In this document: piece after piece, positions 34,813 through 46,251 of the stretch
Layout: the number at the start of each line of letters is the position of its first letter
Numbering within the stretch: position 1 is the first letter of the stretch
Assembly (NCBI RefSeq): GCF_003473485.1
Contig: NC_053048.1
Coordinates: 34,096,755-34,160,754 of the forward strand
DNA length: 64,000 nt
Direction: 5' to 3'
From: Medicago truncatula
Taxonomy: Eukaryota; Streptophyta; Magnoliopsida; Fabales; Fabaceae
Position numbers and translations under genes: made by a program
Notes under the pieces: model-generated
What the model was told of the DNA's origin: nothing
What the model saw: only the letters and a program-made list of their open reading frames with translations
Databases searched by the model: none

Positions 34813-37023
34813 TCAAGAAAGAGGCCAATTAAGGACATCATCATACATGATATCAGAAATATGGACACCTAAGTGATCATGAGAATCAAGTGTTGATGAT
34901 AGTGTGACATCCTTTTCTGGATCATCAAAAGTGAGTCCAGAGAGGTAATCATTTGAAGAAGGAGGAGGATGAACAACCTCTTCCTTGCACTCCTCCTTTT
35001 TCACTGAGAGAAAAGGACAGTCTTGTTTGGCTGGTGTTGGGAAAGAGTTGTCAAAACTAAGAAACATGGAAGAGTGATCAGTAGGATAATCTACTATGAT
35101 CTCAGGGTTTTGCAAGATTCTACAAGTATGATGGCCTGAATAGGTTGTCCTGTGAAGAGGTGGATCCTCTTGAATTCTTTGGACTTGTTTTATTGCTTTG
35201 CAACCTTGATCATTTTTGTGAGTGCATCTGTAATAGTTCCTGCAAATCACATAAATATATATTCATTTAGGCCTATAGCATAGAAGAGATATAGAAGTAG
35301 AGGAACTTTTTTGTAATAACATTAAGTCATTAACAAATATCAATTAGTTGTCATGTCTATGTATCCTTCAACAGAGTTTGAATCAGAAACTCTTTCAATT
35401 TAATTAACATTTTGACCTAACCCACTTGACCTACTCAACCCTAACCCTAAGATGCTAAGAAATTAATTTCATATAAAGATTAAGAGACATACATAAATTA
35501 AAGGAAATCAAGTCAAATCTCAACAGTTAATGATAATTTAGATTAATTGTCTTGAAAATTAATTAACCGGACAATCTGTACAAATAGTGAAATTTAATTG
35601 AATGACCTTGTAAAAAGGTCCTTTCTAAGTTACACTTGAAAATTCGAGTCCTTAAATTAATACCTAAATGATTTTATTTTATTTTGAAAATAATATTTTA
35701 TACCATTTACAATCATAATAACTAATCTTATTTACCAATGGTGTCGATGAAATAAAATTTGAATGTTTTTAATATTTATTACTCATAAAAATGAATACTG
35801 TTTTTTTTTACTATAAAATGTAAAATATTTAGTATGGTTCTTAATAAACAATGAAACGATTTTTTTTCCTATGAAAGTGTTTTCTAAAATATAAAATCGA
35901 CAAATAGCTTCTTTTTTTTTTTGACAAAAACAAATACCTTTTTTAATTAATAAAAATGTTAGTTAATTCATTGAATTAAGAAACAAGTGCATTGATACAG
36001 TTCAATTTACAAGTGTATTATAGAAACTCCCCTATAAAAATGGTTTGTGAGGTTAATGTGTCTATTAAACTCATATAAATATATATACCTTGGAAAATCG
36101 GTGTGCAAGATCTTTTTTTGGCCATACTTTCTCCACTGATGACCATCTTCTTCAGGCTGTTCAGACTCCTTCTCCCATGTTTGTGAAATTTTTCTGTAAA
36201 CAAGAATTGCATATATTTTTAGATAAGTTTTCTAATTGTTATATATATATGAAATAATTTTGCTGTTCCGCCCAAACCATAATTAACAGAAAGTAGGGAC
36301 GTTCCTAATTATAACATAGTCCTTCAATGATGATGAACAATAATTGATGGGGTCCAATATCACTCATTTGTAAAGGACAAACAATAACAAAAATATGGTC
36401 ACCACAAAAAAAAAAAAAAAAAAAAAAAAAAGTATTAATTGGCTAATGGTCTGCAATCAAATTAAATAACAATGTATACATTACCTCATCCAAAAGTTCA
36501 AAATAAAATATTGATATAGTAAATCATGTAGAAATGTGGATATAGATATAGTGGGAGAGTTGGCTAGGGATTGAATCCCTAACCAGTGTGTTTGAAAAAA
36601 TATATGTTAAAAAGAGGTCAACTCTTAAATGGATCTGAGATGCACACACATATTTATAAAACAATAAGAAATATAAGAAAAATTAGTAAGTAATAATAAT
36701 TACCTTCTTTTGTAACAGCCTCTTCTTTCCTTTACAATGGAACTCTTGCAATTACTTTCCAAAGAGTCTTCAGATTTGGTGAGTTGCATATCAGAGCCCT
36801 CTGAAGTAGGATTATTGTTCAAGAACAAGAGAGAATTAGTAAAGGTGGTAAGCACTTCCTTCAAAAGATCTTCAGCAAATGGTGGTATTGTTGATCCATC
36901 ATTATTATAAATATCACCACTTTCATTCAGAATATTTCTAAGTTTGTTTGCAAGTTCACGCCCTCTTAACAACTCATCAACTACCTTCCCACGACCACCA
37001 TGAGCTAGATTTTCATTTTCCAT
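34813..37023 (-). CDS. Group III WRKY transcription factor (WRKY70/54-like), tandem copy B
   Basis: Paralogue of the gene at 17539-19084, with the same three-exon structure: 36704-37023, 36089-36193 and 34813-35239, giving 283 residues. The 105-bp middle exon has the same length as in copy A and again ends at FPR, inside the WRKY domain. WRKYGQKK and the C-X7-C-X23-H-X-C ligands are intact ([13 protein letters not shown] ... HHTC), so it should bind DNA. Compared with copy A it lacks about ten residues of the serine-rich stretch before VKKEECKEE and has small changes elsewhere. Intron 1 and intron 2 are larger than in A (about 510 and 850 bp against 530 and 130 bp), intron 2 having grown by AT-rich sequence. 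Both copies look functional. Similarity extends about 600 bp upstream. Confidence 0.95.
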
Positions 37024-37600
37024 TTTTTTGTTGTATAGAAATCTTACACAAACACTATGTAAAAAATATACACAAACACTGAACTCTTATAATATATATA
37101 TATATATAGGGGTTGGTATACTACTATATTAACTAAACCAAGTTGTTGCTATATTTGCACATGCTTCGAAGATTGGCGGAACCTTGGTATGAAAATTCCA
37201 ACCCATTTCAAAATGCAACTTAAAACACACGCGTTACAATCAAAGTGTATATAACTCAACGGTGGGGGATTTGTCACGTATCCAGTTTATGGCTTAGATC
37301 CTCGTGTGGAACTTACAAACGAGCTTGGCGCGTGGGTAAGGAATCTGACGTTGTAGTGGTGACCTCATGTTATGGCGTTGCGGGAACGTCATTGGACAGG
37401 TGGCGCTCTATGATTTGTTGTTGAGGGAGTGATTGTCGCCAATGTCTTAGCTGGTGTGTAATTTAAATGTCGATTATGCCCCTGGAATTGGATTTCATGC
37501 ATTTAGGTATAGTAGTTTTAAATATGTTGGATGCGCAGTATAGCTTGGATAAGGATCAAAATAGATGCCATCTATAATTATAAATATACAAGAAGAAATA
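37024..37600 (-). promoter_or_regulatory. Promoter region of WRKY copy B, duplicated from copy A
   Basis: It shares with 19085-19700 a TATA-rich core (37092-37110), the segment GGAACCTTGG(C/T)ATGAAA, CCAACCCATTT, GGACAGGTGGCG or its variant, and TCGCCAATGT followed by GCCCCTGGAAT. An ACGTCA core at about 37385 is retained, but the palindromic TGACGTCA of copy A is TGACCTCA here. Confidence 0.55.
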
Positions 37601-38001
37601 ATATATTAAATATAGTATGATCTAATAACTATGTTTCAAATGTTGTTGACACATTTGGTTTGACTGAGACACACGAGTAATTTATTTAAATGCCCTTCGG
37701 CATTTAACTATCGAGGATTTCCTAGGCAGTAAACTGTCGAAGCGTCCTGAAGCCAAGACAGAGGCAGGAACTTCATTTCCTGAACCTATAATGTGTTTCA
37801 AACACAAAACACAACATATGTACGCATAACGGTTCAAATGGCAAAACAAATATTGGCGCAAATGCACAACTTAATTAAACCAACATTTTTATATACCATT
37901 AAACAAAGTAAAATATCCCATGAAATTAAAATTAATGTCATCAAAATACAAATATACAAATCAATGTCATCAAAACTAAAAAACAAGTCATAAAAAACAA
38001 A

Positions 38002-40378
38002 CTACTGGTCCTGGTCCTGCTGATGCTGTTGGTGCCTCCTCGGCCTCTGGCCTCGCCTCCTGGTCAAGATAGGCGCGATCTGCTCCCTAAGATGACTCAT
38101 GGCCTGAAACCACTGCTGAGGGGTCATGCTCATGACCTCCTCCTGGCCTAACTGCTCATAAGCTTAGGCAACAACGCACTAACCATGTCATAGGTGTCAG
38201 GCGAGCTTCTCGCCTCATACCGCTCCCACTGTTGTGCAATGATCTACTCTTCATTTGCTGGCCTCGGAAGATCTCTTGGAAGAGGTGGCAAAATCTGAGG
38301 GTGAGACACCCTAGTGTACCATAACACACAGCCATCCGCCATCCGCCATGTCTGCTCTCCTGCCTGCTCACCCCAATCGGCCGCCTTAAGCGTGTGAGTG
38401 CGGAAGTCGACGAATGCCTGCACAATCTGAGGTGGTGACAGCTCTACAACATCGTTCGGATATCTGGAGACGGTTTGGACGTATCCGTACTACCTCAAAA
38501 CCCTCTTGGGAAAGTGACGGTACACCCTATAAACACCGCACATAATCCAGCCTGAATACCAGAAAACCTCCTCAAAATCCTGGATCTCCCTGTGCTCTTC
38601 GTACGGCCTCCAGCATACGTCATCAAACTGTATACGATCAAGCAGTGACCGATATGTGACCCCCTCTCTGTGACCCTTCTAAAGCTTCCACCTCGCCGCA
38701 ACTGGATAGTTTTCCATGTAGTCAGTGTTGGGATCAACACTGTAAAAGCCAGGAAAATGCGCCAAAAATCATGCCTGCACAAACCAAACAAATCACATTT
38801 ATAAATTATTACGCACCAAAAAATATAACAAAAAAATAAAAGTTAAGGTTCACATTTATAAGTTTCTTACAGTCAGCAATGTCACGCTTCTCACAAGAGC
38901 TCTGTCTCCAGGCCTACACGCCTCAGCCAACTCGCCGTATAGGTATGCGAGTGTCATCCCTCCCCAAGAATAATTACGCATCCCCGCGTAGCCCTCCTCC
39001 ATGGTCGTCAGATAGACCAACTCGATGCGTTTGTTGCTTCTATCACCAAACAACAAGCATCCTACAAGATATAAGAGATAGGACTTCACACAAAATGTCA
39101 TAACCCTCTGCAGCTCCTCCATCTTCTCTGCATCCTCCGTATCCGCCAATACGTTAGCCCTACCAAGGTACCTCGTATATAGCTCCATTAGCTTCGGGTA
39201 ACTAATGTACCCGCCGTACTCCGTACCACAAATTTTTCGCCTCTTGCTGCGACACACCCAAGTGCCTCATCAGTAGTGCCGCTCCTTCATGTTTCGGCAT
39301 CTTCTTCCCATGGCTCAACATCCGCTCCTCAATCTGAAGATGTGTCAGACATGCGACATCATCCAATGTCACAGTCATCTCCCCCAAGGGCATGTGAAAA
39401 GTGTTGGTCTCGGGATGCCACCTCTCGCATAGAGTCATCAGCAGGGCATGAGGCACAGTGGTGTATCCCAGGTAAACCAAATCATGTAACCCGCTCTCCC
39501 TAAGCGAATCCCAAAACCAATCCTGATTTCCGTTTGGGCGTCCGAGACTCAAGATTTTAGCCTCATGATTAATCGGTTTTACCACACGCAGCTTACGAAC
39601 CTGAAATAATAGAAAAATAAACATAGTTTAAACAATTTATACATTAAACAAAGTGAACATTTAACTAAACAAAATTAAACTTAACAAATGCAAAAATAAA
39701 ACATAACACATGTAAACCTTAAAACTTAAATAAAACACATAACAAAATAAATTTAAATCATAATTAAACATAAAGAAAGCAATAAAAGTTGAAATAAAGA
39801 AAATATAAAGAAAATAATTAAACATAAATAAAATAATTAAAAAAAAACACATAGAAAAGTGGATATAATAATTAAACAAACACACATATAAAGAAAATAA
39901 TTAAACATAAAGAAAAAGCATTTAAAAAAATTACACTTACGTTATCTGAATTATAGCAAAGCGGCAACACCACATGATTGACATAAGAGTGCAGCAAAGA
40001 TAGGTTTGTCGGTCCTCCAGGAAAGGGAGGGTCCACAGGTAACACCTCCGAGACAGCTGTTGCTGCAATGTCGTCATCATCTGCTATATGATGTTGCTGC
40101 TGTGGTATATGATCCTGGTCATACCCACCATCCGTAACATCGTGGTGTACCTGATCCTGATAATTCAGGTGCTCCACCTGCTGGCTCAGGTCAACCACGT
40201 GCGACTCTTCAGGCTGTGTAGCCTGAGAAGCCTCCTGCGAACTCCCTGAACCATCCACCCTCCGATCTCTACCCCTTTTTGGGATGTGGCCGCTTTGCCT
40301 CTCCCTCTGGTGGCTCTGAGTCATTACACGCCTAACACCAATCATCTTAGATGGATCAATGGGGTCCTGATCGGCCAT
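38002..40378 (-). pseudogene. Plant mobile domain (PMD, MAIN-like) protein, decayed
   Basis: PMD proteins include host MAIN/MAIL1-type factors and many TE-borne relatives (family knowledge). Exons read 39941-40378 (MADQDPID start, Gln/His/Asp-rich low complexity), 38871-39600 and 38002-38774. The PMD core is clear: FWDSLRESGLHDLVYLGY, LCERWHPETNTFHMPLGEMT, VACLTHLQI, then YLVGCLLFGD, WGGMTLAYLYGEL. Further on come RPYEEHREIQDF, WYSGW and WRTH-like and RVSHP segments. Breaks: a one-base frameshift in a homopolymer at about 39233-39237; in-frame stops at 38769-38771, 38679-38681, 38490-38492 and 38244-38246; and a probable second frameshift near 38150-38165, after which a QLGQEEVMSMTPQQW frame runs to 38002. 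Splice sites remain canonical. Confidence 0.85.
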
Positions 40379-41137
40379 ATCTATACAAAAAAATAATAAA
40401 ATTAACATCATTTCCAAAACCTAATCAAACACATTAAACTTAAACTAAACATAAACATAATCAAACTCATTAAAAGTACAACAATGAACATCATTTCCAT
40501 AACCAAAAATCATTCAATATAATCATCATTAAAATAAAATTTATGTTCATCATTTCCATAATAACCTAAACATCATTCAATAATTAACATACACTTAATC
40601 ATTTCTATACACTTAATCATTTGTGTCCATCATAATTCTCGTAACCTAAACTAACTAAAAAATCAATATACACTTAACCAAACTATAATTAACATCATTT
40701 CTATCATTTCCATAACCTAAACTGACTAAATAATCAATAAAATTGTCAATGAGACATTTTATCAAACACTTTGTGTGCAAAGTATAAAACATATTCAAAT
40801 TGTGTTCATTTGCCACCATTCAAAGCCACATTATGATTTAAACAACATAGGTAACAACTACATTCATTTATCAATTCCTAAACTACACATGCAATCATCA
40901 AATTGTCAATTTTGAAATCAACTCTAACCACATGCAAACTACTCTAATTTTTTTTTTAAAATAAACCTAAACAAACTAACATTATCATTAAAATGATTGA
41001 TACAACTTACTTGTGATAATGTGCAATTGATTTGCTTGCAATTTGTGAAAATGGCTTTGGTGAAGATTGGAGAGAAATTGTGAATTTTGAAGAAGTTTTG
41101 GAAATGGTAATGTTTCTGTTTCTGCGTATGATTAAGT
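40379..41137. other. AT-rich leader region of the PMD element
   Basis: Repetitive A/T-rich sequence built of ACATCATTT, CATAACC and ACTTAATCATT words, upstream of the PMD start codon and within the presumed element. No gene. The 88-codon plus-strand ORF at 41032-41298 runs across the palindromic right edge and is not called. Confidence 0.55.
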
Positions 41138-41400
41138 TCAGATTTCCTCGGCAGTTAACTGCAGCCGGATTTTTAATTCCTCGGCAGTTAACTGCCGAGG
41201 GGGCAAAGTCGTATTTTACTTATGTTTCTAAGCCTTATCAAATGTGTGAACAACAATTCTCAAATGTTAATCACCATTGTTTGATGGTAAAAGGATAGAT
41301 CTTAAATATCCAAGGATTTAGGTTCGAGCATCATTAGTGCTAAGAAGAATCTAAACATCATATTCGAGCTTCCATCCATAGTGCTAAGATGAATGTAAAT

Positions 41401-42885
41401 ATTTTGTAGGTACTCTTTAAACTCTGAAGTATTTCATATCTTCGATCGGGACATCATTCATTCACACTGACTTTTAATATTTAAAAATATTAAATTAAAT
41501 GTTTATACTTAATGAGCTATGTTAAAGAAGTTGTCCCATGAGCTTAGCTCATTTGGTAAGGGATAATGCACAATTTGTGCAGGGGTCGAGGTTCGAACCT
41601 CGGACACCCCACTTATTCATCTTAAAAGGTGAATTTCTCTAGCCACTAGGCTACTTGACCAAAAAAAAAAAGTTATTCCCATGAGAGGTTGAGATTTGAA
41701 CCTTGAATTCATCACTTATTCACTTTAATGGTGAATTTCTAATTCATAGACTATTTAACCAAAATAACAAAAATAAAAGAAGCAGTTATAACATTCTTAA
41801 CATTTTAATTCTTATGTTGTCCCTTCAAACCAATTCACCCATCTAATGAATGGGTCATAGTAATTTATAATTTGGTATAAAGGTAAATAAAGTCTAGCTA
41901 AATGATCATTTCACTCGAGATTTAAATTTGAATTATTTTTGAAAATTCGTTCTTAACTCAATTTTATCGACCGCTTACGACCACGTTAATTTTATATAAT
42001 GAATTTTCAACAACCACAACCAAGTATGTATGTGTATGTGTCGATGTTACAACAACTACAACGAAGTATTATCTCACTAAATGAGGTTAGTTACATGGAT
42101 CAAGTTTGGCTATAATGTTCTATCATAAATTGTATATTGATCCAACACATTAAACTACCTTTCTTGGATAATGAAGAAACCAAATCATTCAATCAAGGAA
42201 ATGTTAAATGAGCATATTACTGGATAATGCATTATAACATTATCCTTGAGAAACTCACTTCGGTTGACACATGGTATTGACTTGGGACCAGAGAGTGTGC
42301 TCCTCCTCAAGGTTTCGATTCTCCTCGGTTTCAATTTAGGTGGACTAATTTAACTTCTTCAAAAAAACATTATATTTGGGGCTGAAAAACTTCTTTTTTC
42401 TAATGAAAAAAATGATTGATTGTGAAGACTAGGATCGGCCATGTATACCCAAACCTGTTAGGTTAGGTATATAGATGAAATTTAATTCCTTATCCCTATT
42501 GGATATGTGTAACGGGTGAGTATATAGGCGTCAGAAATAGAGATAAGAGATAAAACTCGTCCCCACTCCGCGCCATTGTCATGTTTAACAACGGCACGAT
42601 GAGAAAAGATGGCACAATGAAGAAGAGTAAAGGCTTTCTCACATAAGGAATCTTGGTAGATGTGTATCTCACTCAAAAGAGGAATTAATGCACAATTAAA
42701 GATATTTGTGTTCATCAAAGACGTTAACAAAATGATTCAAATGTTAAAAAAGGTTTGGTTTGACACTTATAAAACATGAGGATGATGTATTCAATCGAGG
42801 GGAGGAGGGTAAGAAACATGAAGATGACAAGAAGAGTATAATCGATGTCAAAGAGTTTTGTTTTCTAGAGGAATAAAGAAGACCA
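41401..42885 (+). repeat. Older dispersed repeat, second copy, uninterrupted by the retroelement
   Basis: Same repeat as 20235-20602 plus 32176-33158. At 41899-41908 the sequence AATGATCATT is continuous, confirming the exact insertion point and 5-bp duplication of the Ogre-like element in the other copy. This copy carries an extra SINE (41532-41670). Confidence 0.87.
41532..41670 (+). mobile_element. tRNA-derived SINE inserted in the older repeat
   Basis: Box A-like TAGCTCATTTGG, box B GGTTCGAACC, then a CTCTAGCCACTAGGCTACTTGACC tail and an A-run of 11. The paralogous repeat at about 20363-20373 reads straight through (AAGAAGTTATTCCC), giving an empty site. The target duplication is short or worn (about AAGTT on each side). 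Confidence 0.85.
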
Positions 42886-44560
42886 AAGAATATAATCATA
42901 ATTTTTTTTCTCTATAAGTTGATTCATGGTGGGAGGGTGTTGCGCGAAAAATTTCTTACTCTAGTTAGCTTGTGTATGGTCTATATCAAAATCTCAAAAT
43001 AATGTTATTTTTTGTCAAAATGACATCAACGTTAGCCAGATCCTTGAGATAATTAAGTTTAGGATTACACGGTTAATGATTTGTTGCTTCTCGAGCTCAT
43101 ATTGGGTAGAGTTTTGTTTTTGTGCGGATTAATTTGTTGTATCTTGCGTGCTTTTCTCCTTTTCTTTACCAATTTTTTTTTTTTTTTATGGTGATTTACC
43201 AAATTTTTTTTTAGTGTATATCATAGAACTTGAGTCCGAAACATTTTAAGCCTAATTCCACCATGTTTAAATTAAATTAAATTAATTCGTTCGATCCGCC
43301 ATTTCATGGCCGCGCACATGTGTCAACAAGTTAGTAAACCCCAACGGAATCACGTGCTCTCTCTGGATAGATTCTTGCTCTCTCCATATGGTATTATAAA
43401 AAAGAAAAAAAAATCTAGCTAATGAAAAGGGAAAATGCTGTATTCAGCAAAAAAAAAATTTAAGAAAAATTCAAGAACCGCTATTTCTTTTATTATGCTA
43501 ACCCATATGTTTGGTAAGTGGGACCTCTTTTTTTGTTTTATTTTTTTGTTATAACTGCATTTTTTTTATTCTTGAGGAATTCGTGAGAAATCTCTCGCGT
43601 TATATAGCATTCCTGAATGAAAAGCAATGAATTTTTTCCTTCAAAAAAAAAAATAAAAAAAATCTGCTAACCGGTGTCCCCGGGATACTGGTTAAGCATG
43701 TCATAAAAGGAAACTGCTTTTGACTTTATTATAAATTAATTACACAATTTCAATGCATTAACTACTATATAATTTCTTTTTCCATATCCTTAACCAGTGC
43801 CCGGGGGCACCAGTTAGCATTTCCCTAAAAAAAAAAAAAATACATGTCTAAGGTTTGGTTTCGAAGCTAAAAGTCATCTGAACCGTACGATAAAAAAGCA
43901 TGCGGTTTGGTTTAGTTCTGTTGACTTTTAAAATAAAATTCAAACTGATCCAAACCAAACCAATGCGGTTGGGTTGGAGCGGTTTTTCCCGATACAATTT
44001 GTTTCCAACATTAAAATCGAATTGAAAAGGTAAAACACAACATATTTCCGACAATGTTTTTAGTTTCATTCCACATTACAATTTTATTTTCACCAAACAA
44101 CATAAACTAAGTTAAAAACGTGGACAAAAAGTAATTCTATTATGAAATAGATATAAAATCATTCTCTAAAAGTTTAAGTAGCACATAAATACATTTTTTA
44201 AATAAAAAGCAAAAGAAGAAACTTAACAAGAGAAAAAATATGTCATTTTACAAAAGTTTTCATTGAGTTTCTATGAGTATTGGTCTAGGAGACATAGATT
44301 TAATTAGTGTTTTTCTTATGTTGCGGTTTGGTTTGGTTCGGTTGGGAAAATGAAAACCGCAAACCAAAGCAAACTATGCGGTTTAGGAAAAAAAATGATA
44401 TGAATACATCCAAATCAAATGCGATTTTTTGTGGTTTCGATTTGGGTTTGTTCGGTTTGTAGTTTTCTATTAGATTGGTTCGGTTTTAAACAACCCTAAT
44501 ATCCATATGTGTTCTATTTACTACTCATTTTATCTCAAAATAATAGTCGTTCAAAATTTT
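42886..44560. repeat. Intergenic region with GGTTTGGTTCGG-type repeat
   Basis: From about 43850 to 44490, copies of GCGGTTTGGTTTGGTTCGG-like words and their complements (ACCGCAAACCAAA) frequently recur in both orientations, typical of a dispersed plant repeat of uncertain class. Two copies of a word with GGTGTCCCCGGG or its inverse near 43672 and 43795 also suggest inverted ends of a small element. No gene is supported. Confidence 0.5.
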
Positions 44561-45833
44561 AAGATTAACAGCTTAATGAACATGTATGATAAAAGCTGGA
44601 ATGAACATTTGATTAAACAGGTTTTTAGCATGGATATCGCAGACAAAATTTTGCATACCCCGCTCATATCACAGGTGGAGGATGATAGACTCATATGGAA
44701 AGCGGAACGAAGTGATAAGTATTATGTGTGTAGTGCGTATCGTCTTTGTGTTACTGACTTAAAAGACTCCTCCTATAATTGGCGCCCGGGATACTGGTCG
44801 GGGATTTGGAAACTTAAAGTCCCACCAAAAGTCAAAAACTTGGTATGGCGAATTTGTCGTGGGTGTCTCCCAACACGCATTCGACTTTTGGATAAAGGCG
44901 TTGTGTGCCCCCCTAATTGCGCCAGTTGTGATTCCAACAATGAGGATCTTCTGCATGTATTTTTTACTTGTCCGTTCGCTGTTCAGGTCTGGCACAGAAC
45001 CAGTTTATAGGCCTCTATTCAAAATGCTCTTTCTGCTACAAGTTCAGCTACAACTGCAATTTTTTCTCTGCTCGAGGAACTGTCCGCTGAGCTAGCGCAA
45101 CGGCTAACGTCGGTTTTGTGGAGCATCTGGAAACATCACAACATCAGAGTGTGGGATGATGGTACAGAAACTAGTGCAGCGGCCGTGGAGCGTGCGCGAA
45201 ATCTGGTTGGTGATTGGCAACTAGCAAACATGCCTGATACTCTAGCATCTGCTGCGCAACAACAACAACACATGCCATTGCAGACCATAAGGTCGCTTGC
45301 TAGACTTCGACTTGGTGGGCATTCACGGCAGCACCGTTCACCAGGAAGGTACAAATGCAATATTGACGCGGCGTTTTGTAATCAATCTAACCGTACAGGC
45401 ATAGGCATTTGTGTGCGGGACTCCGACGGCACTTTTGTGCTAGCAAAGGCGGTTACAATTACTTGTGTGATGCAGGTGGATGTTGGTGAAGCTCTAGGCC
45501 TCCATGCGGCAGTGGAGAGGTTAAGTGACACGCATCTTGATAATGTGGATTTTGAAACGGACTCCAAGCTTACGGTTGATGCCTTTCGGTCTACTCGGAA
45601 CGACGACTATGAATTTGGTTCTATTATTTCATCTTGTCGTTCGCTATTTAATTCTGTTTTTTCTAACTCTAGGGTGGAGTTTATTAGGAGACAAGCCAAC
45701 GAGGTTGCTAACGCTCTTGCTAGAGATGCCACGTCCTTAGCTAGCTCCGTAGTTTATTATGACATACCCAATTGTATTGAATCCATTATTATTAATGAAT
45801 TGCTTTAAGCATGTTTCCTTCACAAAAAAAAAA
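44561..45833 (+). pseudogene. 5'-truncated L1-type LINE: zf-RVT and RNase H end of ORF2
   Basis: One reading frame runs from about 44561 to the TAA at 45806-45808, broken only by TAG at 45008-45010. The first part is the zinc-binding reverse transcriptase C-terminal region: SWNEHLI, VPPKVKNLVWR, CLPTR, CPPNCASCDSNNEDLLHVFF, CPFAVQVW. The second part is an RNase H-like domain with CNIDAAF, GIGICVRD, EALGLHAAVE, ETDSKL and RRQANEVANALAR, supplying the expected acidic residues. The endonuclease and reverse transcriptase core are missing, as usual for 5'-truncated insertions. A 10-A tail lies at 45824-45833. The coding part is visibly richer in GC than its surroundings. No clear target duplication was found. 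Confidence 0.85.
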
Positions 45834-45925
45834 GATAAAATTAGTGTCATTTATTAAAATAATTTTATTAGTTATAGTTAGTGGGTAATTATATCGGATA
45901 AAATTCGATAAATAAATAAAAAAAA

Positions 45926-46243
45926 GGCTAAAATATGGTTTTGGTCCCTGCAAATATGTCTCGTTTTGGTTTTAGTCCCTGTAAAAAAAACTTGTTGTTT
46001 TTGGTCCCTGCAAATATGCCTCATTTTGGTTTTGGTCCCTGGCTCCACTTTTGTGATGATTTGCACACGTGACACATGATGACTGAACCCATTTATTAGA
46101 GAAATATTTTGTTTTTGAAAATAGTCCCTGCAGAGACTATTTTCAAAAACAAAATATTTTGCAGGGACCAAAAACAACAATTTTTTTTTACAGGGACTAA
46201 AACTAAAACGAGGCATATTTGCAGGACCAAATCATATTTTAGC
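45926..46243. mobile_element. 318-bp MITE with long TIRs and an internal perfect hairpin
   Basis: The left end GGCTAAAATATGGTTTTGGTCC is mirrored by a right end whose complement reads GCTAAAATATGATTTGGTCC. The inverted similarity extends about 90 bp through CCCTGCAAATATG and GTCCCTGTAAAAA words. The flanks ATAAAAAA occur on both sides, suggesting an 8-9 bp duplication in simple sequence. Positions 46102-46126 and 46135-46159 are perfect 25-bp inverted arms around an 8-base loop. Confidence 0.87.
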
Positions 46244-46251
46244 ATAAAAAA

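Larger units (their letters stand above)
37686..41215. mobile_element. Putative TIR element carrying a plant-mobile-domain gene
   Basis: The left edge (about 37686-37738) holds two worn copies of a palindromic motif resembling CTCGGCAGTTAACTGCCGAG. The right edge (about 41138-41203) holds one complete and one partial better copy. The two edges are inverted relative to each other (TGCCCTTCGGCATTTAAC against the inverse of GTTAACTGCCGAGGGGGCA). The 2.4-kb gene remnant between them runs leftward. A target duplication could not be settled and no transposase is present, so the class (MULE-like or other) is open. Confidence 0.5.
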
